The notes: generated by a model from the letters alone, not told the origin. A stretch of 64,000 bases of DNA from Angiostrongylus vasorum (GCA_018806985.1 JADANN010000319.1:434001-498000); one strand, 5' to 3'. Counted from the stretch's first letter, positions 21,901 to 31,968 are shown. Translations and numbers: made by a program.

Positions 21901-24900
21901 GTACCTCGCAGCAACCACATAAATTTGATCCTCGGGCGTTATGTGTTGAGAATCAAAACGCTACACTCGTTTCTTTAAACATGTTAATATAACTCTTGAA
22001 CATAATTCTATTACACCGTGGTTCAGAAATAAATGAACGTTGATAATTGCATTATTTAAAATGTTACAACTTGCTTCAAAAAAACTTTACTAATCAAAAT
22101 AAAAACCGATGACCGACTTCCTGTTAACCTCGGCATTCATTGATAACTCGATGTTTTCCTTCAAACAGCAGGCATGAGGTTGTTATTATAGAACTCACTA
22201 AGATACTGGAGCTGACGTTTTGGCGGTTTCTCCTTCTTCGGAGCCGTTTTTTTCGTTGTAAGTATTTCAGTCAATTGGTGGATAGCAGCCACACAGAGTA
22301 ATACACGGGCGAGGACTGTCTTACAACGAATAAGCAGCTCTGAAGAAGGCGAAACCGCCGAAACATCAGCTATTGTATTCTAATAAATTCTATAGTAACA
22401 GCCTCGTGTCTGCTTATTGAAGAAAAACATCGGAAAATAAAAAACCATTTAAATCTGCACAGTTTTCCCAACGAGAAACAAGTTTATCTACTTCTTCTAA
22501 TTTTTATTATCTTTCAGTTTATCGATTTGTACAGAATTCTGGGATTCTGGAAGCGATGAATTCGTTAAAGGCAGTTTTTGCATCATCGTGGTTGGTGAAG
22601 CATTTCTCGCGCAGGAAGTTGTCAAGATGTTTGAAGAAGTGTTAGTCGGTAGGCAAGTGGTCTCATGAGTATGGCGGATGAGGCAAAGTTTCGTAGCCCA
22701 ACTCGTTCAACTTCTGCAGCGCTGGTTCGGGAACGTGAGAACGGGAGCTGTCGTGGAGAAGGATTGGTCTTTTTTTGTTGACAGATGCCGGTCATTGTTA
22801 TTGGAGTTTACGGTGCATTTAGTCGATTTGCTGGCAACACTTCTCTGCCGTAGTCGTTTCGCCCGAATTCAAAAAGTTGTGATGAATCAACCCGGCTACG
22901 GACCATCAAACAATCACCATAACCTTTTTTTTCGTGCAATTTCAGCTTTGGGAAGTGCTCTGGAGCCTGCTCACAAGCCAACCATTGAGCTTAACGTCAC
23001 CGGTTGTCGTACAGAATCCACTTCTCACCGCACATCACAAATCGATAAAGAAATGCGTCGTTTATGTTGCGCAGAATAAGAGCGAGCAGACGACACTTCA
23101 AAAGGGCGATTTTTTTCACTGCCGTTTAGTTCGTGCGGCACATTCTTGTCGAGTTTTTTTCTTTTCCTTTCCTATGCGGTTCAAGTGAGTGGAAATTGTT
23201 CCTGCGCTTACGCCAAGCTGACCGGCAAGTTCTCGAACACTCGCTCGCTTGTTTGCTCCCACTAGTGCCTTCAATTCGTCGTCGTCGTTGTCGTCGTCGT
23301 TGTCGTCGTTGTCGAAGTTCCTTGACACGTCCGCGGCTTTCCTTATCTTCGAGGTCGAAATCACGATATCGGAATTTCTGGAACCAAAGTTCGCGCTGTT
23401 GATTCACCAACACTACCTTCACTCCAAACTTCATTAGTGTTTCGAGCCGTCTCTGCTGTACCACGACCGAGTTTGAACTCATGAAAGAAAATTTAACAAA
23501 AATTCGTCTTCGACATCTAACATTCCAAAGCTCAAATTGCTGAAAAGTTTAACTCCTAACAAAAATATGAAAGAGGATTGGAGGAGCATAAAATCAGCTT
23601 TCCAATAATATAATATTTAGAACTGCTAGAGAAAAACCAACATTTTATTGGTAAAGAAATGCATTAAAACAATAAATACTTTAAAACGCTCATTTATTTT
23701 TGAACGTTTTAATAAAACGGCGAAGGAATAAATATCACTGAGATCTACGCCAGGCCTCATTAGCTCCCCAACTAAGGACTTGCTGATGAGAAGCAGAAAT
23801 AAGCTGAAGAAACCGAGGGTCAATGTGGATCTGCCACGCTTTCTTGGTGGTTGCTTCTAAGCACAGTCGGAGCAAAGCCTCCTGTGTACCATGCGACGTC
23901 ATCCTTAGCACTGCCCTACCAAGGCCAAATCGTTTATTAATTCGAGGCTTTGATTATTTATTTCATCGTAATTTTACCTCTTTTCGTGGGATTTATGGGA
24001 ACAAAATTTGTTTCTGTTGGCTACAATCCAATGTTGTGTTTTCTGTCCCCATGACTTGTTAAAATCATCAAAATATCGCTTTATGGTGTAGTGCAGCGGG
24101 TAATTCGCCAGCCCTCGGAAAAGGTAATCGAAGCCTCACGTGAAGGCATAGGGTCTGGGTTTCCCAAATATCTCAACATCACTGTTTTCTTCAGTGAGCA
24201 AATACGAGGTTGGTATCATGGCATTTATCAGCACACGGTAGCTGACGTCTCGGCGGTTTCATCTTCTTCAGAGCCTGGAAGGGTCAAATTGACGTGCAAC
24301 CCACTCAGCCAAACACTTTCGTAACTTTCGCAGATAAGACTTAACACATAGATTTGCATTCGCATAATAAACATCTTCTTTTAAACACCTACCGTTTATT
24401 TGTTGTAAGCGTTTCAGTTAACTCAGAGATCAGAGAGCAGCCGCACAGAGTGTCACATGGGCGAGGAATGTGCATGGGTCAGGGTCATAGAATAATAGAA
24501 TAATACAAATTATTAGAAATCCGTCTAGAAGAACACCTAATCCATAAATTTAGATTGAAACCGAACACTCTACTAGGCGCGCACAGAGCGCAAAACCATG
24601 ACGGAGAAGATTTTGAAGTAAAAGTCACTATTGTCGCAAAAGAATCCAAAACATCAGCGCGTAAAACTCTTGCAGCGTTTTGGATTAATTCCAAAAACCC
24701 GAAAACGAACCTTAAGGAAGAGTGCCTTGTGGTCACACCTCTCGTCATACCCCAGGCTGATTTTCTGACCTGAGTCAGGCACATTCCTCGCCCAGTGTAA
24801 TACTCTGTGCAGACGCACTCGGCCAATTAACTGGAAGGCTTACAAGGAACAAAACGATGGGTGTTTGAAAGAAGCTGTTTATTATGCAAATGCATTTACT

Positions 24901-27900
24901 GCCTCATCGTGGTTGCTCCTGAGTGTCGGGCTGCGATGTACAGCGGGGGATTCGCCCTCCTGGCAGAGTCTCCCAAGCAGAGAAGAGGTTCGGCATATCC
25001 ATCACGAAGCCCAGCTACAAGTGGCATGGTGGCAAATCTTCCTCTGATTCACAAAAGCGGCGACTGCCTGTGGTGGTGACAACCTAGAGCAGACTTCGGC
25101 CTGGTTGACCTCGGGACTCCAGGAAACCACAACGGCTAAACCAGCAAAACTCTGAAAAAATTGGAGAATATGCTGGGGCTCGCACAACTAGTGAGGACGG
25201 GCCATTTAAATATCCAAGTAAGTAAGTCTTATCTGCTAGGGTTATGAAAGTGATTAGCTGAGTAGATTGCATGTCAATTTGACTCTTCCAGGCTCTCCAT
25301 AAGGCGAAACCGCCTAAACGTCTGCTATTGTATGCTAATAAATGCTTTAATACCAACCTCGTGTTTGCTCATTGAGAAAAAACAATGAATTATTGATCAA
25401 TGCCGAAATTAACAGAACGTTGTTCTCGGGAATATCTCATCATCATTGTAGTTATATTTCAGATAATACCCGGCCATGAGAAAAAAATAATAATAAGCAG
25501 TAAATAAAAGGTTTCGCATTGTTATTTCGACAACAACCTCGGGTTAACTGGGTTCAATGGCTATTTTTTTCTCTACAGATCATCCCAGTTGACGGGTAAT
25601 TGCTGATGGCACCACTAGGGTAAAAACTGTCTGAAGGAAAGGCATGGTGAGGACCGCAGTGGTGCAGTGGGTAACACGTGAGCGCTCGGAATAAGTGATC
25701 ACGGGTTTGGACCCAGATTATGATCTGGGTATTGCAAATATCTCAGCATCATTGTTTTTTATTATGAAGGCCGTTTTATTGTGCGATCTAATACATTTCA
25801 TTTTATGTATGAATACCGTTTCAAACTTTAATCTTGTCGATGTAACTCCTATTTAAAAGTATCCTTCGACTTCTTTCTAAACATGAGTTTTTCTTTTTAC
25901 GTGCTTCATGGAATGTAAAGATATTTGAATATTTCTTATCCCCACAATGGCGTTTATCCCGCATCTCGAGCTCACCAAGCCTTCATCTCTCTGATTTGGG
26001 CAAATCAGCACCAGATATTTCTGGAAAGACACTAACTTGATTACATCGGTGGATTCCCAAAAGCCGTTACATGAGCGGAATGTGTACTTGAACACCTCTA
26101 CGAAAGTACGAACAGAATCGAATTCTTGGCACACCTTTGTGAGAATGACAAAGATCGAACACCTTTACTTTTATCTCTTATCTTCTTTCATAGCACAACT
26201 TGAACAATTTGATGTCATCTTTGTGGCGTTAGTTTGAAAAGTATTGCGGGAAGAGGATGTAACCACGAAAAGTAAAAAGCGTTTCATCACTACATAAGCA
26301 TTTTGCACGATGATAAATAGTTCGAGAAATATGAGTCGATACATTTGCTGAAGGTCGAAATTTATAAACTGTATCATTTATCTGAAGCGCGTTTAGCCTA
26401 ATGGTTAGAGATGTCCTGTAATACACACGTGATCGATGGTTCGGCTCCTCGTCCAGCGCTAGCGCTGAATCCCTCGGGTGCCGACGAGCTGGTATCATAC
26501 TCGAGGAGGGAAGCAGCGCTTAGTTGATACATCGCTAGATCGCAGCAATTATTGTATAGTCCAGATATGCATCCATTCACCTCTACGATTTTACAAATGG
26601 AGTTAAATGCATGTGGCATCTCTTTAAAACTGCTCAAAACCGAATGCTTTGTTCTCTGTGTTCGTCAAATGTTGGACGTCAAATGTAGCAATGAAGCCAC
26701 TGAGGTATCGTCACCAAGGTATTCGGCCTCACCGTATAGTGGTAAAGGGTCAGACGAAATGCATCTGGCGACAATAAAGTTAAAGGATAAAGATCTCGAC
26801 GTTGATCAATTCCTGAAGAATGCGCCATGCATTCGACTTCATTAACCATCGTTGGAGGTGACTGAATGGATATCTGGCCTTTACACTCGTGGTGGCCTAG
26901 CGATGTATCGAGCCAATGGTATTATCCTCCCAGACAAGTCTGGTAGCAATTTGCCGACCGCGGAGGGATGGAAGGCTTGGTGGGCCATGGGAGCGGAGAT
27001 CGATCCCATGTGTATGTTGCAGGGCGCGTCCTACCACTGCGTCACACGAGCCCTAAACTATCGACAATGTTTTCACAAGTTTTCATTGTTATTTTATGGC
27101 ATTTTGCAAAAATTTCAAGTGTTCAGAAACATATTGATGCTTCTAATTTCTTTTTGATTCTTTTTTTCCGCAAGAAACTAATGTGTTATTTTAAATTGGG
27201 TCACATATTCACTACCCAGTGAAGCAGAAAGAAGCCGAATCAAGGGTAAAACGAAAAGAGCTAGATGTCCAACTAGTTCTTCTGCAGTTCTTCTGCTAAT
27301 CTCAGTTGCAACTCGTCACCAATAGCTATGAAAGCGAAAGCAGACTTGTCATTTCGATCTTTAGAAGTAAGAGCCAAGTTAATTGGTTTTAAGTCAGTTC
27401 AAAAATGAAATTCGAATGCAGTTGGATAAGAATGATCGAAAATGGAAGACTTTTCTTTACTCACAATGATCTGGGACATTTGCAAAACTCCGGACCGCAG
27501 GTGTCTGCGGTGGGGATCCAAGACTCTATTACCCTTTCCGGAGGCTAACGTGTTCACCACCACACTATGCAGGTTCTTCGTTGTGAATGGAAAAAAGAAT
27601 AGGCAGTAAATAAAAAGTAGTTATAATTTTCTTTATAAAAGCTCACTTGAGCAAGTTGACTGTCATGCAGAATGTAGGCAGATAAATCACTGATCTTCGG
27701 CCTCACTGTGATATGGGACAAATTTATTGATCTCCAATAGGAAATATGTTTTATACCTGTCAACTGCCCTGATTTATTAATTTTTCTGAGCTTTTCTGTC
27801 TATAACGTCCAACTACAGTGATCGTCTATAACGTCCAACTACAGTGATTGCAAGGTGTTTCAGTGTACAAAGGTTGAACAAATTTAAAATACTAAAAAAT

Positions 27901-28506
27901 AGAGAAATAAATAAAATAATACATAAAATAAATATGAGAAGAATGTCAGTGTCTTGCATGAACAGTCGAACCTACACGTTACCTAGATTCAGTGAAGTCG
28001 CTCCAAATAAAAAGGCTAATCAATCAAACACTGTTATGGTAGTCCTTTAACACTTAGGAACCGGGGCGAGTGGATTTCCACTCACTTGTGTATCGACGTA
28101 ATGACTCATATGAGTGGACATTTAGAGGTCGGTCTCTAAGTGTTAGCGAACGTTCTTGGCAGCAGACCTACTAAGAGCGGAACTACTTGTATTCATTAGC
28201 GGAAAAACTTCTTTATTGTGTTAATACAGAATAAAAAGTGGATATAGAACATGCCTGTCTACCAACGAAAGTGATAGAGCTGTTAAGAAATCTCTCTAAT
28301 ATTCTTTATTTTAAAAAAGCTCTTACTTCTCTTCTTGTCGCTATATTGTCTCAGTTAACAAATGTAGCAAACAATCTCGATTTCATAGATCTTTTTTATT
28401 CATGGAGGAAGAATCTAGAAGAAAATCCCAACTCACCTACATAGCATTTGAGCGGTTCGGCAGACATGAACAGTGTTAGAAAAGCGTAAATTATTTCCAA
28501 ATACAT
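18995..28506 (-). CDS. Secreted ET-module protein, three exons
   Basis: Exon 1, 28437-28506, encodes a signal-peptide start (MYLEIIYAFLTLFMSAEPLK) and breaks at CYV with donor G|GTGAGT. Exon 2, 21012-21175, has acceptor CTGTTGTAG and donor AAG|GTCAGC. Exon 3, 18995-19150, has acceptor CTCTTGCAG and a TAA stop. Phases fit exactly, giving 390 nt and 129 residues. The mature part shows the ET-module cysteine pattern: LKCYVG at the start, CEEGMKHCF in the middle, then VGCQNHTQLEITVCCCDQDL with CN at the end. A Pro/Gln/Lys-rich tail follows. ET modules are known from secreted nematode proteins of unknown role. The introns of about 1.9 and 7.3 kb are filled with SINEs, PLEs and a mariner. No disruption is visible in the coding parts. 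Confidence 0.8.
19275..19580 (+). repeat. SINE-D copy
   Basis: Carries AAATTGGTACCAACCTAGT after a degraded head, then the D body (ACACACAAATTCGAATGTC, ATGCGAGGAAACGAAC, GGATCCACACAATGCGT). It lies in intron 2 of the ET-module gene. Confidence 0.6.
19699..19975 (-). repeat. SINE-A copy, diverged
   Basis: Starts GCCTTCGGCGTTGATCAATC, the reversed 3' end of the family, and ends in a degraded tRNA-like head (CTCTAACGACTGCACTAC). Confidence 0.7.
20130..20228 (-). CDS. Weak candidate exon in ET-gene intron
   Basis: A 32-codon frame ending in TAA reads HLLEEFVAQLGTSNGIAARE then RRTCGRLCCNLT, which looks coding, but no splice site is convincing. It may be an old element fragment. Confidence 0.2.
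20672..20945 (-). repeat. SINE-A copy, diverged
   Basis: Blocks GGTGGCCTACCGACGG and TTATGCTCCAAGACAAGT and a tRNA-like end near GGCCACTGCGCTTTAAGCGC follow SINE-A in reverse. It lies directly downstream of exon 2 of the ET-module gene. Confidence 0.65.
21180..22095. other. ET-gene intron 1, unassigned part
   Basis: A 118-codon plus-strand frame (21229-21585) has no splice context and a composition typical of chance AT-rich frames. Nothing else was recognised. Confidence 0.3.
22108..22433. mobile_element. 326-bp PLE-derived hairpin
   Basis: Flanked by AAAATAAAAACC (22096-22107) and AAAATAAAAAACC (22434-22446), a near-perfect target duplication. The terminal stem-loop is at the left, inverted (ACTTCCTGTTAACCTCGGCA). 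Arms contain an antisense core at 22211-22241 and a sense core at 22340-22370 (CTGAAGAAGGCGAAACCGCC then GAAACATCAGC). Confidence 0.8.
22340..22370 (+). ncRNA. Hammerhead-like core, GGCG type
   Basis: CTGAAGA, one extra A, GGCG-AAAC-CGCC, GAAAC, then ATC where other copies have GTC. The outer CTGA/TCAG can pair. Confidence 0.45.
22510..23490 (-). pseudogene. mariner transposase relic
   Basis: On the minus strand the order is an N-terminal DNA-binding part (RDFDLEDKESRGR, then ANKRASVRELAGQLGVSAGT for the second helix-turn-helix), a damaged middle, then a conserved C-terminal end (EPALQKLNELGYETL, a PHPPYS-like block, TDYHFFKHLDNFLREKCF). Several frameshifts are present. A GAC/GTC microsatellite at about 23275-23325 has expanded inside the linker and adds an Asp/Asn run. 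Its position in intron 1 of the ET-module gene suggests insertion after that gene existed. Confidence 0.8.
23735..23965 (-). CDS. Candidate coding stretch, unknown
   Basis: About 72 open codons read RFGLGRAVLRMTSHGTQEAL, LRLCLEATTKKAWQ, then IDPRFLQLISASHQQVLSWG and end EAWRRSQ with TGA. Composition and length argue for genuine coding ancestry, but I recognise neither a host family nor an element family. It lies upstream of the mariner relic on the same strand, within intron 1 of the ET-module gene, so an element origin is possible. Confidence 0.4.
24090..24180 (+). repeat. SINE-B variant, left part split by PLE
   Basis: Has GGTGTAGTGCAGCGGG and the family's CCAAATATCTCAACATC block. The missing 3' part continues at 25430-25530 (ATATCTCATCATCATTGTAG and the TAAATAAAAG end), showing that the intervening PLE inserted into this copy. 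Confidence 0.65.
24504..24773 (+). pseudogene. GIY-YIG nuclease fragment of a PLE
   Basis: Ninety open codons match the C-terminal end of PLE polyproteins: EIRLEEHLIHKFRLKPNTLL, GAHRAQNHDGEDFEVKVTIV, AKESKTSARKTLAAFWINSK and NPKTNLKEECLVVT, ending in a TGA stop. The His in GAHR, the Glu in the LAAFW helix area (A for E here, LEAFW in relatives) and the N..KEE block are typical. The GIY-YIG strands themselves and all reverse transcriptase domains are missing, and the likely catalytic Glu is replaced by Ala. It is not functional. Confidence 0.8.
24900..25228 (-). repeat. Repeat C, nearly full copy
   Basis: Starts GCCTCATCGTGGTTGCTCC (head) and ends ATATCCAAGTAAGTAAGT. It is inserted in the PLE, so it is younger than that element. 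Confidence 0.85.
25535..25790 (+). repeat. SINE-B variant
   Basis: Has CCTCGGGTTAACTGGGTTC, GTTGACGGGTAATTGCTGAT, a head with GCAGTGGTGCAGTGGG and GGGTTTGGACCC, then TTGCAAATATCTCAGCATCA. The variant tRNA head is shared with 2225 and 24090. Confidence 0.75.
25940..26130 (+). repeat. Old SINE-A fragment
   Basis: GAGCTCACCAAGCCTTCATC, GATTACATCGGTGGATTCCC and AATCGAATTC in order follow the SINE-A body. The minus-strand open frame over it is therefore not treated as a gene. Confidence 0.55.
26384..26640 (+). repeat. SINE-A, diverged head
   Basis: Has an A-box-like TTTAGCCTAATGGTTAGAG, a B-box-like GATCGATGGTTCGGCTCC and the body block TTGATACATCGCTAGATCGC. The head is closer to a tRNA than in most copies. 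Confidence 0.65.
26770..27051 (-). repeat. SINE-A copy
   Basis: Well preserved in reverse: GACGTTGATCAATTCCTGA, TGGCCTAGCGATGTATCGAG, GATCGATCCCATGTGT and a head ending CACTGCGTCACACGAGCC. Confidence 0.85.
27470..27580 (-). repeat. SINE-B fragment
   Basis: TTTGCAAAACTCCGGACCGC to CACCACACTATGCAGG, the head half of the family in reverse, with the rest missing. Confidence 0.75.
27798..27849. repeat. 26-bp tandem duplication
   Basis: GTCTATAACGTCCAACTACA plus GTGATC/GTGATT occurs twice in direct succession (starts 27798 and 27824). Confidence 0.9.
28051..28142. mobile_element. TTAA MITE, short copy
   Basis: Left flank TTAA, right flank TTAG. Ends are CACTTAGGAACC and GGTCTCTAAGTG. It shares internal AGTGGATTTCCACTC with the other copies. 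At 92 bp it is an internally deleted member. Confidence 0.65.
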
Positions 28507-29105
28507 GAATGTCGCAAGCTTTCTGTATAGATTGATGCTTTTAACTTATCAGATAGCTGATAACAAGTGCATTCGTCGTCAACTAGACGGACTGACCTCG
28601 TGACGAGCTATCGAGCCGCAGAGCAGACATGTCAATGAGGTCTACTGAATTTATGATTATACAAATTTTTTCGAATGACTGTATACCATAAGTAGTGAGG
28701 TGTAGGTCTCTCCAACAACTACTAGATAAACCAGAGTGTTTAGATGTAACCAACTAAGCGTGTTTTTCTTCCAGCTCTATTCAGCAGCTATGTCATATGT
28801 CGCTACCAGAACCTTCAATTTTTCACTTGTATCTCTTACTCTATGGTTGTTCGTTCCTAAGTTACTCACTTCATCCTGCCTTACTCGGTTATCGTTTCCT
28901 GTTTATGATACTCAACACAGTGATTAATCCCGACCTCACAGAGAATCACGAAGGCGGTTGTTGTTTTAATTTCTCATTTTTGTATTCTCTTCTACCGAGC
29001 TTTGTCAATCTACCGTAAATTCCTGAATACAAATTTGGTAAAGCACTTCCAGTCGCAGATCACTTTTTTATTCCATAATGGAATGATTTATAACACAGAA
29101 CGCCT

Positions 29106-29303
29106 CTAGCACATATACTCAGTAGCTTTACGGGTTGGTAAATGGTAGTTAATGATAGTGGTCTTCTTTCTACGAGAAATTTGTGGACGAAGATTGTTGT
29201 AAGATGACATATCGAATAGACACGACGATAAACACATAAAGGGACGCAAGGCGTGTGGCTGCCCTGCGGGTTCGGCCGACACCACTCGATTCTCTGCCTT
29301 CAT
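29106..29303 (-). CDS. Candidate exon with two open frames
   Basis: Following an ACAAAACTAG acceptor, one frame encodes KAENRVVSAEPAGQPHALRP ... RKKTTIINYHLPTRKATEYM and stops at TAG. Another encodes HEGRESSGVGRTRRAATRLA followed by a hydrophobic run (LYVFIVVSIRYVIL) and an earlier stop. Codon use suggests one is real. It lies upstream of the ET-module gene on the same strand. Confidence 0.35.
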   Translation of the reverse strand: MKAENRVVSAEPAGQPHALRPFMCLSSCLFDMSSYNNLRPQISRRKKTTIINYHLPTRKATEYMC

Positions 29304-29574
29304 GGGCTAGTTTTGTTTTTATAATAAAGGACAATTGTCCGATAACTAAAGAACTTAAGGGGCTATGGACATGACAGAATTGTAGAAGAGACGCTATTCT
29401 ATCGTCCTTTCGGTATGAATGCTATGTATGCTAGATTTGCTATTTATTATTACTGTCCACAGAACTGTCAGCGTGTTGAAGAATTTTGCAACTTATGTCG
29501 TGCTTATTTCGTAATTTTTATAACTACACATTCCGTATAACAACCGTTACTTATTATAGTGATTAGACGTGAAA

Positions 29575-29985
29575 CAACAGTCGATTGTTAATAACTCAGA
29601 AGACCGACTTTCTATAAACCTCGGCATAAATAATCGATATATTTATTTATATGCTCCTGTGAACTGATCTTGTTGAGCTGATGCGAGGTTGGTATAACTT
29701 ACTGTTGCTGTTGTTGTTGTTGTTTGTTGTTGTTGTTTGTTTTTGTTGTTTGTTGTTGTTGTTTGTTGTTATTGTTGTTATTGTTGTTATTGTTGTTGTC
29801 GTTGTTGTCGTTGTCGTTGTCGTTGTCGTTTGGAACTCGCACCCGTAACAGCACGACTGAGGAAGGCGAAATCGCCAAAACGTCAGCCATCAACCAACAA
29901 CAACAACAACGACAACGACAACAACAACAAATACCACTACAACTATACCAACCTCGCGTCAGCTCAACAAGATCAGTTCATAAGA
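29575..29985. mobile_element. PLE hairpin with mirrored GTT/AAC microsatellite
   Basis: GAACTGATCTTGTTGAGCTG (29660) is the complement of a block at about 29962-29980. Between them a GTT-rich run (29700-29830) faces a CAA-rich run (29893-29935). The sense core CTGAGGAAGGCGAAATCGCC at 29857-29887 has AAAA where the hammerhead needs GAAA. The inverted terminal stem-loop is at about 29600-29632. The same subfamily reappears at the right window edge. Confidence 0.75.
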
Positions 29986-30114
29986 ACATATAAATAAATA
30001 AGTCCATTGTTAGTCAAATTACCAGTCAAAGAACTCTTTCCACAGGACGCTTTTTATTCCCTGAGACCGAGTTTTCACTGACTTCTGCAGTGATAAAGCA
30101 ATAAACTGTTTTAT

Positions 30115-31310
30115 TTCCCAGCAAACACGGGATTGTCAGTTTATTCTTTACTTACAAAAAAAGCTTACGTTCCAACAGATTTCGCTTCCTTCAAAGCGTG
30201 GAAAGGTCAAGTTGGTTGTAATCTAGTTAGCCAAACACCACAACCCAAACAGAGGAATCGCAAAACCAATATTTCAATCAGATTGAAAACACAGCTTCTT
30301 CGCTCACACACCGCGTTCTGTGAGTCTTCCAGTGAGTATATCAAGTGAAGACCAACAGCACAGAGTTCACACGGACGAGTTATGTGCTTTTCTCACATTA
30401 AAATATCAGTTTAAGATATTGTGTGAGATCACGCGTTATAACAAGATATTCTGCTTTGCGGTTCATTTCCAGATTCTTGGAATTTATCCAGAATGCTTCG
30501 AGAGTTTTGCGCGCAGAAGTTCCTGATTCCTATGTGGTGATAATAACTTTTACTTCAAAATCTTTCCCGTTATGCCTCGGTGCCTGTGTGGACCTAGTGG
30601 AGCATTTTGTTTAACTTTAAATTTACCGATTAGGTGTTCTTTTTATACGGGCCCAGAATGATCTGCTCGTTTCGTCAATGTATTCATCACGCTTTACGAG
30701 AGACGAGATAAACCATACCCGAAACTTGTGCAATTATCGTCTCTACTATTAGAGCACATTGTGCACTTTTGCGTTTTCGAAAGACGGTCACACAGGCGAT
30801 TACGAACAAGCTGGCGTCTTAGGACGCTCGGCGGCATTTCACTTACTGTTTCGGATTTCTCTTGACGAGCCGTTTTCAAGCAACGTTGTATGGTTGCACT
30901 TATTTTGTTGGAAATAAAGCGTTGAGTTGCACTCCCACTGTTCATTCATTATCTTAAAACATTTGTCTGTTTCCTCTTTTGTGCAGAAGAAGACAAAACA
31001 ATCGTCAGTACAGTTCTCGATGTTGATTTCGAGTAAACACAAGATGTTACTTTATCCTTTATCCCGTTGAAGGTGACGTTTCGGCAGTATCGCCTCCTTG
31101 AGAGCCGTTTTTTACGTACCTTCCACGGAGGAAGACCATATGCGACTCCAATCAGGTGTACGTGGAAGGCACATAAAAAAACGGCTATGAAGAAGGCGAA
31201 GAAGACTGCGGAAACGTCAGCTTTAACGGAATAAGGAATAAAGCAACACCTCGTGTTTGCTGAACAATAGTACCGAGAACTATTTGATCAATGCCAAGGT
31301 TAATAGAAAT
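30115..31310 (-). mobile_element. Penelope-like element, internally deleted
   Basis: The left part (30120-30420) matches the PLE 3' region of 18137-18500. The right part (31030-31310) is a terminal foldback with an antisense core at 31072-31102 and an altered sense core at 31185-31221, followed by the shared stem-loop (CAAGGTTAATAGAAATTG). Coding remnants between them run on the minus strand. Confidence 0.75.
30420..31042 (-). pseudogene. PLE RT motif, Cys linker and GIY-YIG relic
   Basis: At 31042-30950 the minus strand reads MCLLEINIENCTDDCFVFFC then EETDKCFKIMN, the palm motif that in PLE reverse transcriptases is a Y-V/I-DD block; here Tyr-Val is Cys-Thr. The frame then changes and jumps to the C-terminal linker, 30945-30694: RFISNKISATIQRCLKTA, LVRNRLCDRLSKTQKCTMC with the zinc-type cysteines. 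Further on, 30620-30430 holds broken GIY-YIG sequence (FCAQNSRSILDKFQESGNEP in place of the SARKTLEAFWI block). The thumb region between RT and linker is deleted. Confidence 0.75.
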
Positions 31311-31968
31311 TGTCAATATATCTGAAGTAGAGTAATGGCCGCAGATCGACTACTGGTGCTTACTCCTTGGACATAAAGGCATGTCACGCTTGGTCCTTGC
31401 CACTGTCCCGTCTCCAACTCTCATTTGTGCGTAATATTTTCTAGATCATCTGAAGACTGGGCACTTTAAACACTTTTTGAAGAGGCGCACGTGCTTATAG
31501 GGCTACAGTGATTTAGACGATCCAGGAACATCTGAGCGTGCGTGAGATGGGTTGTAATGTGTTTTAACACCAAGATATGTATTAGGGTTGAAAACCATGC
31601 TATTCTATCGGTGTGTCAGTCTACACAGCTAATGATGTGTGTGGCCTTGAATAATGATGAACCACTAGACGCAAGATCTTCAGTGATTAGTGACTGAGTT
31701 TTGACATGTATGTATAGGATGGGACGAGCTGGTTATTCAACTTTCAGTTAAGAAATAACTGTTGATTTTAAAACAGCCATTTTTATCACCCTAACCTATT
31801 CCTTGTTCAATCATCGTTACTAACTGTTGAATTCTCTCCCAGATGGTCGATGGCCGGAAGCATCTTTCAGGTGCTTCTTCGTTATTTAAACACCATACTG
31901 GGGAGGGATCACTACAAACTATCCATCTTATCATGAACAGATAATCTAATGTTTTTTAACCTTATCAG
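31311..31968. other. Unassigned
   Basis: 31500-31560 shares CCAGGAACATCTGAG with the SINE-D body; otherwise nothing was recognised. Confidence 0.3.

Larger units (their letters stand above)
24181..25429 (+). mobile_element. Penelope-like element, truncated and invaded
   Basis: Imperfect duplicates of about 19 bp (AATATCTCAACATCACTGT / AATATCTCATCATCATTGT) border it. The left, inverted terminal part carries an antisense core at 24241-24271. The right part carries a decayed sense core at 25293-25325 and the shared stem-loop near 25391-25420. A GIY-YIG fragment lies inside, and repeat C has inserted at 24900-25228. Short inverted blocks (GGGCGAGGAATGTGC near 24460 and its complement near 24780) flank the coding remnant. 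Confidence 0.75.
27052..28436. other. ET-gene intron 1, right part
   Basis: Besides the repeats listed, 27233-27330 (+, EAERSRIKGKTKRARCPTSS after an ACTACCCAG acceptor) and 27945-28050 (+, ending NKKANQSNTVMVVL before a MITE) look weakly coding. Neither has a complete exon structure. Confidence 0.25.

Noticed and set aside
25877..26134. 85-codon minus-strand open frame
   Set aside because: It lies across an old SINE-A fragment in antisense; the frame is explained by the repeat.
29724..29997. Leucine/serine or glutamine/asparagine-rich frames
   Set aside because: Translations of GTT/CAA microsatellite in a PLE hairpin.
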